From positions 62,001-126,000 of the forward strand of contig JAEUSQ010000050.1 of the NCBI GenBank assembly GCA_016788705.1: a stretch of DNA of 64,000 bases. Direction: 5' to 3'. The notes under the pieces are model-generated. The model was not told the origin of the DNA, did no database searches, and saw nothing but the letters and a program-made list of their open reading frames with translations. Both the position numbers and the translations under genes were made by a program. Positions within the stretch are counted from its first letter, which is position 1. Every line of letters starts with the position of its first letter. Positions 19,386 to 28,029 of this stretch are shown here, in pieces. Source of the stretch: Bacteroidetes Order II. bacterium. Its GTDB lineage: Bacteria; Bacteroidota; Rhodothermia; Rhodothermales; UBA2364.

Positions 19386-20033
19386 TTAGACCGACCTTCT
19401 GAGAAACGCACCTGCATTTCCGCAACAGGGGTCATCTAGGTATTCGGTAATCAGACTGGTGATGGTAAAACCATTTCGTTCCTGAACCGAGACCGTTGGA
19501 TCAAAAACTTCGCCATTTTTTACCTTTTCGTAATATTGTTCGATCGTGTATTGGTCGTCATATTGCGAATTATAGGTTTGGTACCCACTCAGCATCCCTA
19601 CGATAATTTGGCCTTTTAGGCCGAGTCTAAGACAGACCTGATGACGTGCATTATACATTTGCCTCGCCAATCCTTGCCCACGATAATCTGGCGCGACGCC
19701 CATATCCATCCCGTATAGCCATTCGCCATTTGGTTCGTGTGTACCGAACCAGAGGTTGTCCGAGATTTCTAAGAAGGTATGGTGTTCGTTGGCATAATGA
19801 TACCGAATGGCCGAGGCCGAGGCAATGACCTGCCCGTTGTCCTCGATCACCACTTGCCCTTCTGGAAAAAGGCGAATATGGTTCGTAAAATGGGCCGCCG
19901 TAATGATTTCCACCTCCGAGAGGGTGGGGTAGCAGGCACGCTGGACCGCCTCCATATCTGCCGCATCTTCAGGCCGGGCTTCACGAACCACCAGCCCCGA
20001 AGGCAATGTTGCATAAATCATTTTTGCATCCAA
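19386..20033 (-). CDS. GNAT acetyltransferase of the type often fused to a carbon-nitrogen hydrolase
   Basis: The 215-aa product contains GMDMGVAPDYRGQGLARQMY, the acetyl-CoA pyrophosphate loop (Q/RxxGxG/A), and the downstream GMLSGYQ and TVSVQERNGF segments. These resemble the N-terminal acetyltransferase half of bifunctional GNAT/carbon-nitrogen hydrolase proteins. Here it stands alone between an NhaC-type transporter and gabT on the minus strand, while a separate carbon-nitrogen hydrolase (N-carbamoylputrescine amidase) is encoded on the + strand 4.5 kb away. A role in acetylating a polyamine or amino acid intermediate is inference. The Cys-rich tail (DDPCCGNAGAF) is conserved-looking. Start MDAKMIYATLPSG; in-frame M5 is an alternative. 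Confidence 0.65.
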   Translation of the reverse strand: MDAKMIYATLPSGLVVREARPEDAADMEAVQRACYPTLSEVEIITAAHFTNHIRLFPEGQVVIEDNGQVIASASAIRYHYANEHHTFLEISDNLWFGTHEPNGEWLYGMDMGVAPDYRGQGLARQMYNARHQVCLRLGLKGQIIVGMLSGYQTYNSQYDDQYTIEQYYEKVKNGEVFDPTVSVQERNGFTITSLITEYLDDPCCGNAGAFLRRSV

Positions 20034-20081
20034 AAGATGGGGGTCGCCCTACACAACCCCCATTGTATAAAAAAGATTCTA

Positions 20082-21608
20082 TTAGGCCGTAAAGCCCAAG
20101 ACCAAGTAAATCAGGCAGGTGACGGCAAAGGTAATCATTACGAGCGGAATTTGCGTTTGGCCATGCCGAACATTATCCACTTCGGTTGCTGCAGAAACGA
20201 GTACCCGTGCATCGGAGTAATAACAACCATGGGCCCCAAAAACCCCTGCTGCAATAATGGCCCCAATCAAGAGATACGGATTAATTCCTGTTGCCGCTGC
20301 CACAGGAACCATCAATGGAATGGCAATGGCATACATTCCCCAGTTGTTACCCGTTGCAAACGAAATGGCGCCGAGGCTTACAAAGACCAGCAAAGGTAAA
20401 AACCCTTTATTAACATCTTTGATGCTATCCACCACAAATTCGGTCAACCCCATATCATCACCCAATTTTTTGAGGATGTAGGAAAGCATCAGGATGCCAA
20501 GTGCAAACACCATGCTTTTGAATCCTTCCCAAATACCATCAGAAAGTTGGTTAAATGTGGCCAAACCACGGCCCCAGTAATAGAGAATGGTGAATACAAT
20601 GGCGATAAAAATCCCTTTCAACGCATCAATTTCCATCCAGAAGGTAGCGGCAATAAGGACAACAACCGGAACCACAAAGTCAAACCACTGCGCTTTGTGG
20701 GCTGTTCCGGAGAGTGGCATCTCGGCCACCATATGTTCGGAGCCATCCGGAACCAACTGGCCGGTGGTTTGGGCGCGCAACTCCGCTTTTGTTAGACCAG
20801 AAAACATAGGCAACACCTTAAAAATAACCAAAGGCGCCAAGAAGAGGCTCACCCATGCATATACGTTATAGGGAATTGTCCAGACAAAGCCCTGCCAAGC
20901 ATTGTCTTCGGTCACTAAATTTGATGTCACGAGCAGTTCTCCCACATAGGCTTGCCAAGTGGACATTGGGATCAGCACCGACGCCGTTACGGCCATCGAA
21001 GAAACCACAAACGCCAGCATCTCGCGGGAAATGCGGTGCGAGTCCGTCACCTTCCGCATCGTAACGCCCGCTGTAAGTGCATTCAGATAGTCATCCAAGA
21101 ACAAGAAAATCCCCATAAACCACGTCACCAAGAGCGCACTCCGTGGGGTTTTGGCATGTTCTTTTAGTTTTTCTCCTACGGCCAGCGCAGACCCGGAAAT
21201 CATCAACAAAAATATGAGCGATCCATACAAGCCACACACCATAATCACCCATTGCGAAGACTCATCCATCAGCACCGCCATCGTGGTATCCACCGACTTT
21301 GTAAAGAAACCGGAGAGCCCATCCGTCATTACAAATCCCACCAAGCATCCAAGCACCAAAGGTTCAAAAGCACGTTTCATCAGGATTGCCGCCGCCACTA
21401 CCACAATCGGCGGGATTAACGAGAGCCATCCAAAATATTGTTTCACGGCCTCGGCATCTTCTGCTGCTTCTTGTGCAAATACAGCCATCGGAATCAAGGC
21501 AACCAAGACCAATACCGCCCCCATCAGGAAGCGTGCGAGAGGCGTTTGTGGAACGGGTGTTCCGATGAGAGAGGTTTTCCGGTTGGAAAATGGGGTAAGA
21601 GGTTTCAT
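20082..21608 (-). CDS. NhaC-family Na+/H+ antiporter or related amino-acid/polyamine transporter
   Basis: A 508-residue polytopic membrane protein with about 11-12 hydrophobic segments. Internal signatures of the NhaC group include GIFLFLDDYLNALTAG (acidic helix), HRISREMLAFVVSSMAVTAS and SFATGNNWGMYAIAIPL. It overlaps the gabD-like gene by four bases (ATGA), so it is translated with it. The NhaC family includes Na+/H+ antiporters and exchangers of organic ions; here the GABA/agmatine context suggests uptake or exchange of GABA, putrescine, arginine or a precursor, but this is inference. The N-terminal 30 residues before the first membrane segment are polar and may be mis-started. Confidence 0.75.
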   Translation of the reverse strand: MKPLTPFSNRKTSLIGTPVPQTPLARFLMGAVLVLVALIPMAVFAQEAAEDAEAVKQYFGWLSLIPPIVVVAAAILMKRAFEPLVLGCLVGFVMTDGLSGFFTKSVDTTMAVLMDESSQWVIMVCGLYGSLIFLLMISGSALAVGEKLKEHAKTPRSALLVTWFMGIFLFLDDYLNALTAGVTMRKVTDSHRISREMLAFVVSSMAVTASVLIPMSTWQAYVGELLVTSNLVTEDNAWQGFVWTIPYNVYAWVSLFLAPLVIFKVLPMFSGLTKAELRAQTTGQLVPDGSEHMVAEMPLSGTAHKAQWFDFVVPVVVLIAATFWMEIDALKGIFIAIVFTILYYWGRGLATFNQLSDGIWEGFKSMVFALGILMLSYILKKLGDDMGLTEFVVDSIKDVNKGFLPLLVFVSLGAISFATGNNWGMYAIAIPLMVPVAAATGINPYLLIGAIIAAGVFGAHGCYYSDARVLVSAATEVDNVRHGQTQIPLVMITFAVTCLIYLVLGFTA

Positions 21609-23032
21609 AAGCCGTAGGAAATTAGTTTTTGTTCAAGGTATTCGTGGAGTCCGTCTTGGCCACATTCCGCACCAATGCCACTGGCCTTCCAACCACCAAA
21701 AGGCGCTTCAACTGATTGGGGCGCCCATTCGTTTACCCCCACAATGCCAAATTCAATGGCCTCGGCCACCTGCATGGCATTGCTCAGGTTTTGCGTCCAG
21801 ATATAGGCCGAAAGGCCATATTCTGTTTGATTGGCAAGGGCAATGGCTTGTTCGGTTGTACGGAATGGGGTAATGGGCATCACTGGCCCAAAAAGTTCTT
21901 CATTAAAGATGGGATTATCGGGCGTCACATCTGCCAACACCGTAGGCTGATAAAAGTAGCCTTTTTCAGGTAGTTCCGGAATTCTTCCGCCACACATCAA
22001 GCGGGCACCATGCGCAATGGAGCGCTTCACCAAGTCGTCCACATGCACGCGCTGACGTTCATTGATCAAAGGCCCTACATTGCTACTAACCGCCAAGCCG
22101 TTCCCCCATTTTAGGGCCACCGTCTGTGTGGTCGCAATTTCCACGAAACGGTCATAAATCGCCTCGTGTACCAAAAAGCGTTGTGGCGAGATACAGACCT
22201 GGCCACAATTTCGGAACTTGGCCGAGACCGCAGAGGGCGCCATTTTCTCTACATCCACATCCGGAAACACAAGGACGGGGGCATTGCCGCCCAATTCCAA
22301 CGAGAGTTTGGTATGCGTCCGAGAAGCACCATCCATCAGCAAACGGCCCACACGGGTACTACCTACAAAGTGGATTTTCCGGCAAGCGGGGCTATCCAGA
22401 AACACCTCTCCGATGGCAGGCGCATCTCCGATCACCAAATTGGCACAGCCCGCAGGCAAGCCCGCTTCTTCCAAAGCCGCCGTCATCAGATGCGCCGTCA
22501 TAGGGGTAAATTCAGACGGTTTGGCCACAAAAGTACATCCTGCCGCCAATGCCGCCGCCCATACCCGTGCTGTATTATAGGCCGGAAAGTTCCACGCCGT
22601 AATAATCCCCACCACGCCAATTGGTTGATAAATGACATGTTGGCGCTTGCCATTCCGTGCTGCGGGAATAATCTGGCCATAAGAACGTTTCCCTTCCTCG
22701 GCAAACCATTCAAATAAATTTCCGGCAACAATCCATTCGCCTGCAGCTTCCATCAACGGCTTGCCTGACTCCAGTACCGTTTTTTCCCCATACTCATAGG
22801 CCCGCTCCCGCATTATTTCTGCGGCTCGTTTCAAAATACCTGCCCGTTCATACGGGTTCATCGCCTTCCAGCCGCCAAAAGCAGCCTCCGCAGCCGCCAA
22901 AGCAGCCCGGGCATCTGCCGCCCCGCCAAATGGAATTTGCAAGATGACGGATTCATCCGCCGGATTGATCACCGACCATTCCCCGCCACCTACGGCATCG
23001 CACCATTGGCCGCCGATATATTGTTTAAACAT
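21605..23032 (-). CDS. gabD: Succinate-semialdehyde dehydrogenase (NAD(P)+), aldehyde dehydrogenase family
   Basis: A 475-residue aldehyde dehydrogenase. The NAD-binding AWNFPAYNTARVWAAALAAG and FVAKPSEFTP motif (Lys), the LELGGNAPVLVF general-base Glu and the FRNCGQVCISPQRFLV catalytic Cys are present. The C-terminal GVNEWAPQSVEAPFGGWKASGIG is the form seen in succinate-semialdehyde dehydrogenases (GabD/Sad). Product succinate enters the TCA cycle. First gene of a minus-strand operon gabD-nhaC-GNAT-gabT. The 208-bp gap to aguA is a shared divergent promoter region. Other aldehydes (glutarate semialdehyde) cannot be excluded. Confidence 0.85.
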   Translation of the reverse strand: MFKQYIGGQWCDAVGGGEWSVINPADESVILQIPFGGAADARAALAAAEAAFGGWKAMNPYERAGILKRAAEIMRERAYEYGEKTVLESGKPLMEAAGEWIVAGNLFEWFAEEGKRSYGQIIPAARNGKRQHVIYQPIGVVGIITAWNFPAYNTARVWAAALAAGCTFVAKPSEFTPMTAHLMTAALEEAGLPAGCANLVIGDAPAIGEVFLDSPACRKIHFVGSTRVGRLLMDGASRTHTKLSLELGGNAPVLVFPDVDVEKMAPSAVSAKFRNCGQVCISPQRFLVHEAIYDRFVEIATTQTVALKWGNGLAVSSNVGPLINERQRVHVDDLVKRSIAHGARLMCGGRIPELPEKGYFYQPTVLADVTPDNPIFNEELFGPVMPITPFRTTEQAIALANQTEYGLSAYIWTQNLSNAMQVAEAIEFGIVGVNEWAPQSVEAPFGGWKASGIGAECGQDGLHEYLEQKLISYGL

Positions 23033-23240
23033 GTGATGATTTGTGTTTTTTAAATTTTGGTGGGCTTCCTGTTACTTAAATGTAAAGAAGAATGGTTTAA
23101 AATTCAATATTTTTCATTCATATTTTCTTGATTAGACTAAAAGAACTTAAATTGTGTTTGCCCACCCATCAAAGAACAATTTTTGATTCTATGCAAAAAA
23201 GCACATAATAACCTTTACAAAACCTTAATCAAAAACAATC
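23033..23240. promoter_or_regulatory. Divergent promoter region of the GABA (minus) and agmatine (plus) operons
   Basis: A 208-bp AT-rich gap separates the two oppositely oriented operons and must hold both promoters. No clear operator was identified by eye. Sharing of one control region is the main reason to treat the two operons as one pathway. Confidence 0.5.
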
Positions 23241-24539
23241 ATGCGTACCCTCGTGCTCACTTTGTTTATAAGTTTTTTTCTTTCCGCTTGCCAGAAGCCC
23301 GCTTCCACGTCCGAACCCCACCAGACAGTTAACACTGATTGGAGAATGCCCGGTGAATTTGAGTCCCAAGATGCTGTGTGGATGGCTTTAAACAACGTGC
23401 AACACCTTGCAGATGAGAACAACGAGGATGTAATAGCCCAAATTATCCGTTCCATTATTGAAACCACCTCTGTAAAATTGATTGTCAAAAACGACTCGGC
23501 CCTCAATGTTATCAAACCCAAGTTACCCGCAGAAGCCTTCACCAGTGGCAAGATTAAGGTCATCAAAATGGACTATCAGGAATTTTGGGTGCGCGACATG
23601 GGCCCCTCCTATTTAGTGAATGGTAAAGGAGGAAAAAAAATGGTGGATCTCAACTTTAACACCTGGGGCTATATCCCTGACACAACCGATGTGCTGGCAG
23701 ATTTAGACGAAACCGTGGATGAACGAATTGCCAAAATGGAAGGATTAGCGTTGGCTTCCACAGGGATGATTTCGGAAGGCGGGAACCATGAATTTAATGG
23801 CAAAGGGGTGATGCTTGCGGTTGCACAATCCGACCAAAGCCGTAATCCGAACCTCACCTTAGACCAAATGGCTGCGATCTATAAACAAAAATACCACCTC
23901 AAAAAAGTGATCTGGTTAAAAAAAGGCGTGCTGGAAGACGAACATACCTTCAATGGCCCCATAGACGGCCCCAACGGCCAAAAAGTATATACTGTGGTCA
24001 CCACCAATGGCCACATTGATGAGCATGTCCGGTTTATTGACGCCCAAACCATTGCCGTTGCCGAAGTGGATCCGAGCGATATGGACGACCCAATTGCCGT
24101 AGAGAATAAAAAACGTATAGACGAAAACCTCGAAATCCTGCGGAACGCAACGGATCAGGATGAAAAACCCTTCAAAATTGTACGTATGCCTATGCCTCGC
24201 TCTATCATCCGGATGCAAAAGCCCGGAGATGGAACCTACGACTATATCGCAACCATGGAATACAAAAAAACGGGCATCCCTTTTCCCGTTGGCAGACCCG
24301 TAGCCACCGTTGCTGCTGCCAGTTACCTGAATTTTCTGATTACGAATGGCCTCATCATCGCCCAAAAATTTTATCGTCCTGGTATGGATCCTGTGTTAAA
24401 ACAGCGCGATGAACAATCCAAAAAGCAATTGGAGAGCCTTTTCCCCGACCGTAAAGTGATTCAGATAGATGCAACTGCCATCAACTTTGGCGGTGGTGGC
24501 ATCCACTGTATCACCAAACAGGAACCATCGTCTAAATAA
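23241..24539 (+). CDS. aguA: Agmatine deiminase family lipoprotein
   Basis: A 432-residue member of the agmatine deiminase / peptidylarginine deiminase (PPAD-like) family. The conserved active-site pieces are visible: FWVRDMGPSYLV (Asp) near 115, SEGGNHEFNGKG, NGHIDEHVRF (His, Asp) near 260, and NFGGGGIHCITKQEP with the nucleophilic Cys near 420. This last motif is almost that of AguA (agmatine + H2O -> N-carbamoylputrescine + NH3). Unusually it begins with a lipoprotein signal peptide: FISFFLSACQKP, lipobox LSAC, followed by a short polar linker. It is therefore predicted to sit outside the cytoplasm, so peptidylarginine cannot be excluded as substrate. aguB follows after 24 bp. Confidence 0.85.
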   Translation: MRTLVLTLFISFFLSACQKPASTSEPHQTVNTDWRMPGEFESQDAVWMALNNVQHLADENNEDVIAQIIRSIIETTSVKLIVKNDSALNVIKPKLPAEAFTSGKIKVIKMDYQEFWVRDMGPSYLVNGKGGKKMVDLNFNTWGYIPDTTDVLADLDETVDERIAKMEGLALASTGMISEGGNHEFNGKGVMLAVAQSDQSRNPNLTLDQMAAIYKQKYHLKKVIWLKKGVLEDEHTFNGPIDGPNGQKVYTVVTTNGHIDEHVRFIDAQTIAVAEVDPSDMDDPIAVENKKRIDENLEILRNATDQDEKPFKIVRMPMPRSIIRMQKPGDGTYDYIATMEYKKTGIPFPVGRPVATVAAASYLNFLITNGLIIAQKFYRPGMDPVLKQRDEQSKKQLESLFPDRKVIQIDATAINFGGGGIHCITKQEPSSK

Positions 24540-24563
24540 TACCCGCCAAACCGAACGAACGAA

Positions 24564-25424
24564 ATGAACGACCTAAGTTCCGTAAAAATCGCTCTTTTGC
24601 AGTTATCTTGTGGCCCCGATGTTACCGCCAACGAAGCCAAAACCATCGAAAAAATCCAAGAGGCCGCTACGCATGGCGCACAAATCATCTGCTTGCAAGA
24701 GTTGTACAATGCGGTATATTTCCCACAACGGGTGGAAGTAAGTGGGTATCGGTATGCACAACCCTTGCCCAATCCAACAACCCAGTCCCTTTCGGCACTG
24801 GCTGCGGAGTTGGGTGTGGTGATCATCGTACCAATCTATGAAGAAGCCCTGCCCGGTGTGTATTTTAATACGGTCGTGGTCTTCGATGCTGATGGCCGCG
24901 ATCTGGGCAAATACCGCAAAACCCACATTCCAGACGGCCCGCAATATCTCGAAAAGTACTACTTTACGCCCGGAAACCTTGGCTATCCGGTCTTTCAGAC
25001 CATGTTTGGGTGTATTGCCGTAGGGATTTGCTGGGACGAGTGGTTCCCGGAAGTAGCGCGGATTTTTGCTTTACAGGGCGCAGGCATTATCTTTTATCCC
25101 TCTGCGATAGGCTCGGAGCCAGACCGTCCGGATTATTCTTCCGATGCTGCATGGCAAACCGTTATCCGTTCACACGGCATTACCAACGGCGTGTTTATTG
25201 CCGCCGTAAACCGCGTAGGAACCGAGGACGAGATGACGTTCTATGGCAAAAGTTTCGTCAGCGATCCCTTTGGCGACCTTCTGGCACAAGCCGGCTCCGA
25301 TGAAACCATTCTCTACGCCGATTGTGCCTTGCAAAAAATACGGGAAGCCCGTGAACTCTTGCATTTTTTGCGAGACCGAAGAGTGGATACCTATCAACCA
25401 CTTTTGAATAAATTAATGATTTAG
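24564..25424 (+). CDS. aguB: N-carbamoylputrescine amidase (nitrilase superfamily)
   Basis: A 286-residue carbon-nitrogen hydrolase with the catalytic Glu in CLQELYN (about 46), Lys in KYRKTHIPDG (about 119) and Cys in GICWDEWFPEVAR (about 155). The IPDGPQYLEKYYFTPG and DYSSDAAWQTVIRSHG segments are those of AguB, which hydrolyses N-carbamoylputrescine to putrescine, CO2 and NH3. No signal peptide, so cytoplasmic, unlike its partner AguA. Directly downstream of aguA in the same direction. Confidence 0.93.
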   Translation: MNDLSSVKIALLQLSCGPDVTANEAKTIEKIQEAATHGAQIICLQELYNAVYFPQRVEVSGYRYAQPLPNPTTQSLSALAAELGVVIIVPIYEEALPGVYFNTVVVFDADGRDLGKYRKTHIPDGPQYLEKYYFTPGNLGYPVFQTMFGCIAVGICWDEWFPEVARIFALQGAGIIFYPSAIGSEPDRPDYSSDAAWQTVIRSHGITNGVFIAAVNRVGTEDEMTFYGKSFVSDPFGDLLAQAGSDETILYADCALQKIREARELLHFLRDRRVDTYQPLLNKLMI

Positions 25425-25538
25425 TGTGTATTTAACTTAAATTATTAATAACATAATCCTAATAACTTTTTGTTTTTAATTAAAAACCCTAAATTCCCCA
25501 ATAACCAATATTCTTATACCAACAAAACTTAAAACGAC

Positions 25539-26240
25539 ATGAAAAAAAGACTCTCTACCCTCCTACTCATGATGGCCTTCATGGCCCCAGGGGCATTTGC
25601 CCAAGTTGAAGTGGGCGTTACATTCGACCTATACAGCCAATATCACTGGCGGAATGGCATGTTGGGCTATGGCCCCAGTATCCAACCAGGCCTGTCGTTA
25701 GGGATTGGTAAATTGTCTGTTAGTGCTTGGGGCAACCTCACCTTAGACAAATTTGCATTTGGCGTACCAGAAGGTAAAACTCATGGCCCCGCCAAAGAAG
25801 TGGACCTGATTGCTGCCTACGAATTGGGCTTGGGCAATGCGGGTTCTTTGGCCGTTGGCGCAACCGACTACCTTGTGTTTGCCGATGACGATACGTATCA
25901 AACCATAGAGTTGAATGCCACGTGGAGCGGTCCAGAAAACTTCCCACTTAGCATTAATGGCAACCTGAATGTCTCTGGAGACGACGACAAGTCCAATTAC
26001 GTTCAGGTAAAATACCCCATTACCCGTAACAACCTGACGTTCGAGATCGTAGGCGGCGGCACACTAAGCAAGAGCGGCTACTATGGAACCAATAAAGCAG
26101 GTCTTACGGAACTGGGGCTGAACCTCTCGAAAGAAATGAAGTTAGGCCCACTTCCCGCAACTGTTATCCTAAAATTAGTGGCCAACCCCTATACCGAGGA
26201 ATTTTTCCTCCCGATGTTGGGGATTTCGATCTCTAACTAA
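25539..26240 (+). CDS. Exported beta-rich protein, probable outer-membrane porin-like barrel
   Basis: A 233-residue protein with a Sec signal peptide (MKKRLSTLLLMMAFMAPG, cleavage after AFAQ) and alternating beta-strand pattern. The YSQYHWRNGMLGYGPSIQPG segment and repeated turns (GISISN end) recall the TorF/Gcw_chp family of putative porins. No catalytic motif is seen. It follows aguB by 114 bp and ends with a strong terminator, so it may be the outer-membrane component of the agmatine operon; this is inference. Confidence 0.55.
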   Translation: MKKRLSTLLLMMAFMAPGAFAQVEVGVTFDLYSQYHWRNGMLGYGPSIQPGLSLGIGKLSVSAWGNLTLDKFAFGVPEGKTHGPAKEVDLIAAYELGLGNAGSLAVGATDYLVFADDDTYQTIELNATWSGPENFPLSINGNLNVSGDDDKSNYVQVKYPITRNNLTFEIVGGGTLSKSGYYGTNKAGLTELGLNLSKEMKLGPLPATVILKLVANPYTEEFFLPMLGISISN

Positions 26241-26260
26241 GCACACAGGCGTCTATCAGA

Positions 26261-26291
26261 AAAGCTCGGAGGCTCATTCCGGGCTTTTTTT
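26261..26291 (+). terminator. Intrinsic terminator of the aguA-aguB operon
   Basis: AAAGCTCGGA pairs with TCCGGGCTTT around a short GGCTCAT loop, followed by TTTTTT. Confidence 0.9.
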
Positions 26292-26466
26292 ATGAACACA
26301 AAACAAGCACAAAAAGTCCTACTGGTGGTCTTACAAGTCCTTACACTTTCAACCAGGCTCCAGTCATCAAGCCAAAATAGGGCAATACGCAGCAAAAACC
26401 CATCTCTTTTTGGCCATACAAAACAAGCAACGTATCTTCACTTTTTTACGTTGAAAACACAACCAA

Positions 26467-27090
26467 ATGGAAGCATGGGAAGCCCAGATTAGGGCATTTT
26501 TAGAAAGACAACCCGGCAGTGATGCCGCACACGGGCTTTCACACATCCAGCGGGTGGTGAAAACAGCCAAAGTCTTGGCCGTTACCGAAGGCGCCAATTT
26601 GGCCGTAGTGACTCCCGCCGCTTGGCTCCACGACTGTGTACATGTCGAGAAAACAAGTCCGCTTCGTTCTCAAGCCTCCCGCATTTCTGCACAGAAAGCC
26701 GAGGAATTTCTAAAGAAAATTGGCTATCCCACCAAGCATCTCGCAGACATACGTCATGCCATAGAGGCGCATAGCTTCACGGCCAATATCCCCCCCGAAA
26801 CCATCGAGGCCAAAGTGGTTCAAGATGCCGACCGCTTGGATTCCATCGGCGCGGTGGGACTGGCCCGCTGCCTCATGCTCGGTGGTGCTTGGGGCAAGCC
26901 GTTATACAGCCTCCAAGACCCCTTTTGCACGCAACGCCCGCCCGACGATGCCACGTTTACCATAGACCACTTTTACACCAAGTTGCTCTTATTGCCAGAT
27001 AAAATGCAAACCGAAACGGGCCGAAAAGAAGCAAAATGCCGGGCCGATTTCCTGCGGGCTTTCTTGACACAATTGGCGATGGAAGTATAG
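26467..27090 (+). CDS. HD-domain metal-dependent phosphohydrolase
   Basis: A 207-residue HD-superfamily protein. His-26 of HGLSHIQRVVK, then AAWLHDCVHVEK (H-D pair near residue 55), HAIEAHSF and VQDADRLDSIGAVG (second Asp) give the classical H...HD...D metal site. The layout is that of the YedJ-like single-domain nucleotidase/hydrolase group. Substrate is unknown. Start ATG at 26,467. Upstream 26,241-26,466 holds only the terminator and a non-conserved short reading frame. Confidence 0.8.
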   Translation: MEAWEAQIRAFLERQPGSDAAHGLSHIQRVVKTAKVLAVTEGANLAVVTPAAWLHDCVHVEKTSPLRSQASRISAQKAEEFLKKIGYPTKHLADIRHAIEAHSFTANIPPETIEAKVVQDADRLDSIGAVGLARCLMLGGAWGKPLYSLQDPFCTQRPPDDATFTIDHFYTKLLLLPDKMQTETGRKEAKCRADFLRAFLTQLAMEV

Positions 27091-27187
27091 TCCCTTAAGT
27101 TTGGGTAAACTGAATAATTAAGTTTTGTTTTGGTATGTAGGTATATAGTATTTTAAGGTTTCTCTTTAATGCAAAAGCGCCAAACAA

Positions 27188-28029
27188 ATGACTGCCTTTC
27201 TATACCACTTGTTTTTTGGATGTGTTAACTCCTCCCTTTTGGGGTGATGGCCCAAATCCCTACGACTCCTGCTACACCGCTTGAAAAAGCCTTAGATGCA
27301 GACGGTCGCCTCCGCCGCAACCTGCCCGCCGGTAGCTACGAGGCCAAGGGCTTCCGCATGGTGCAGGACGCAAACGGCGCACCGCGCTTTATCCCCCAAA
27401 GCACGCCCACCGACGATGATGCCAACTGGGACAGCCGCTTTGAAAACCAGGATGCTGTAACTGTGATTTATGCCCTTGCCAAAGATGCACAAGGCAACCT
27501 CTATGTAGGCGGCGAGTTTTTGCAGATAGGCGGCGTAAAAGCTAATAACATCGCCAAATACAGTCCAGCGACCAATACATAGGCGGCACTCGGACAAGGC
27601 ACGAATAATACGGTTTTGTCTCTTGCCGTCCTCGGCAGCGAACTCTATGTGGGCGGCGAGTTCTCATCGGCTGGGGGCAAGATATCGCCGCGCTTGGCGC
27701 TCTGGCACACCCGTACATCTGCTGCACAATCGCAAGAGACCGCCCTTCCCACCCAATCCAGATTATCCGCTGCATATCCAATGCCTTTTTCTTCTGAGGT
27801 TCGGATTCCGGTCACGCTGACCGCTCCTCAGCGCATACAAGTAATGGTCTATGACCTATTGGGGCAGCAAGTACGTACACTCCTTCAGGGGCATCTGGAA
27901 GTTGGTCAAACGTCGGTTGTATGGGATGGGAAAAATGACGCAGGTAACGAATTGCCCAATGGAGTGTATTGGGTTCGGTTGCTAACCCCAACGTCCTCTC
28001 ACACAAAGCAGGTCATACGAATACGGTAA
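27188..28029 (+). pseudogene. Decayed T9SS-secreted Kelch-like beta-propeller protein (frameshift + amber)
   Basis: The sequence reads as one gene with two lesions. MTAFLYHLFFGCVNSSLLG at 27,188 is a good signal peptide start but hits a stop. The rest of the protein (cleavage-like MAQ, then IPTTPATPLEKALD) continues at 27,247 in a frame shifted by one. That frame runs through a repeat (GNLYVGGEFLQIGGVKANNI) to an in-frame TAG at 27,580, exactly where the repeat consensus has Trp (PATNT-*-AALGQGTNN; TGG to TAG). It resumes in the same frame with GSELYVGGEFSSAGG and ends in a type A T9SS sorting domain (AAYPMPFSSEVRIPV ... NGVYWVRLL ... QVIRIR). Only about one and a half propeller repeats remain, so internal deletion is also likely. 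Confidence 0.82.

Noticed and set aside
26292-26492. Small + strand reading frame after the agu terminator
   Set aside because: No domain or signal peptide; sits directly after the terminator and overlaps the HD gene in another frame.
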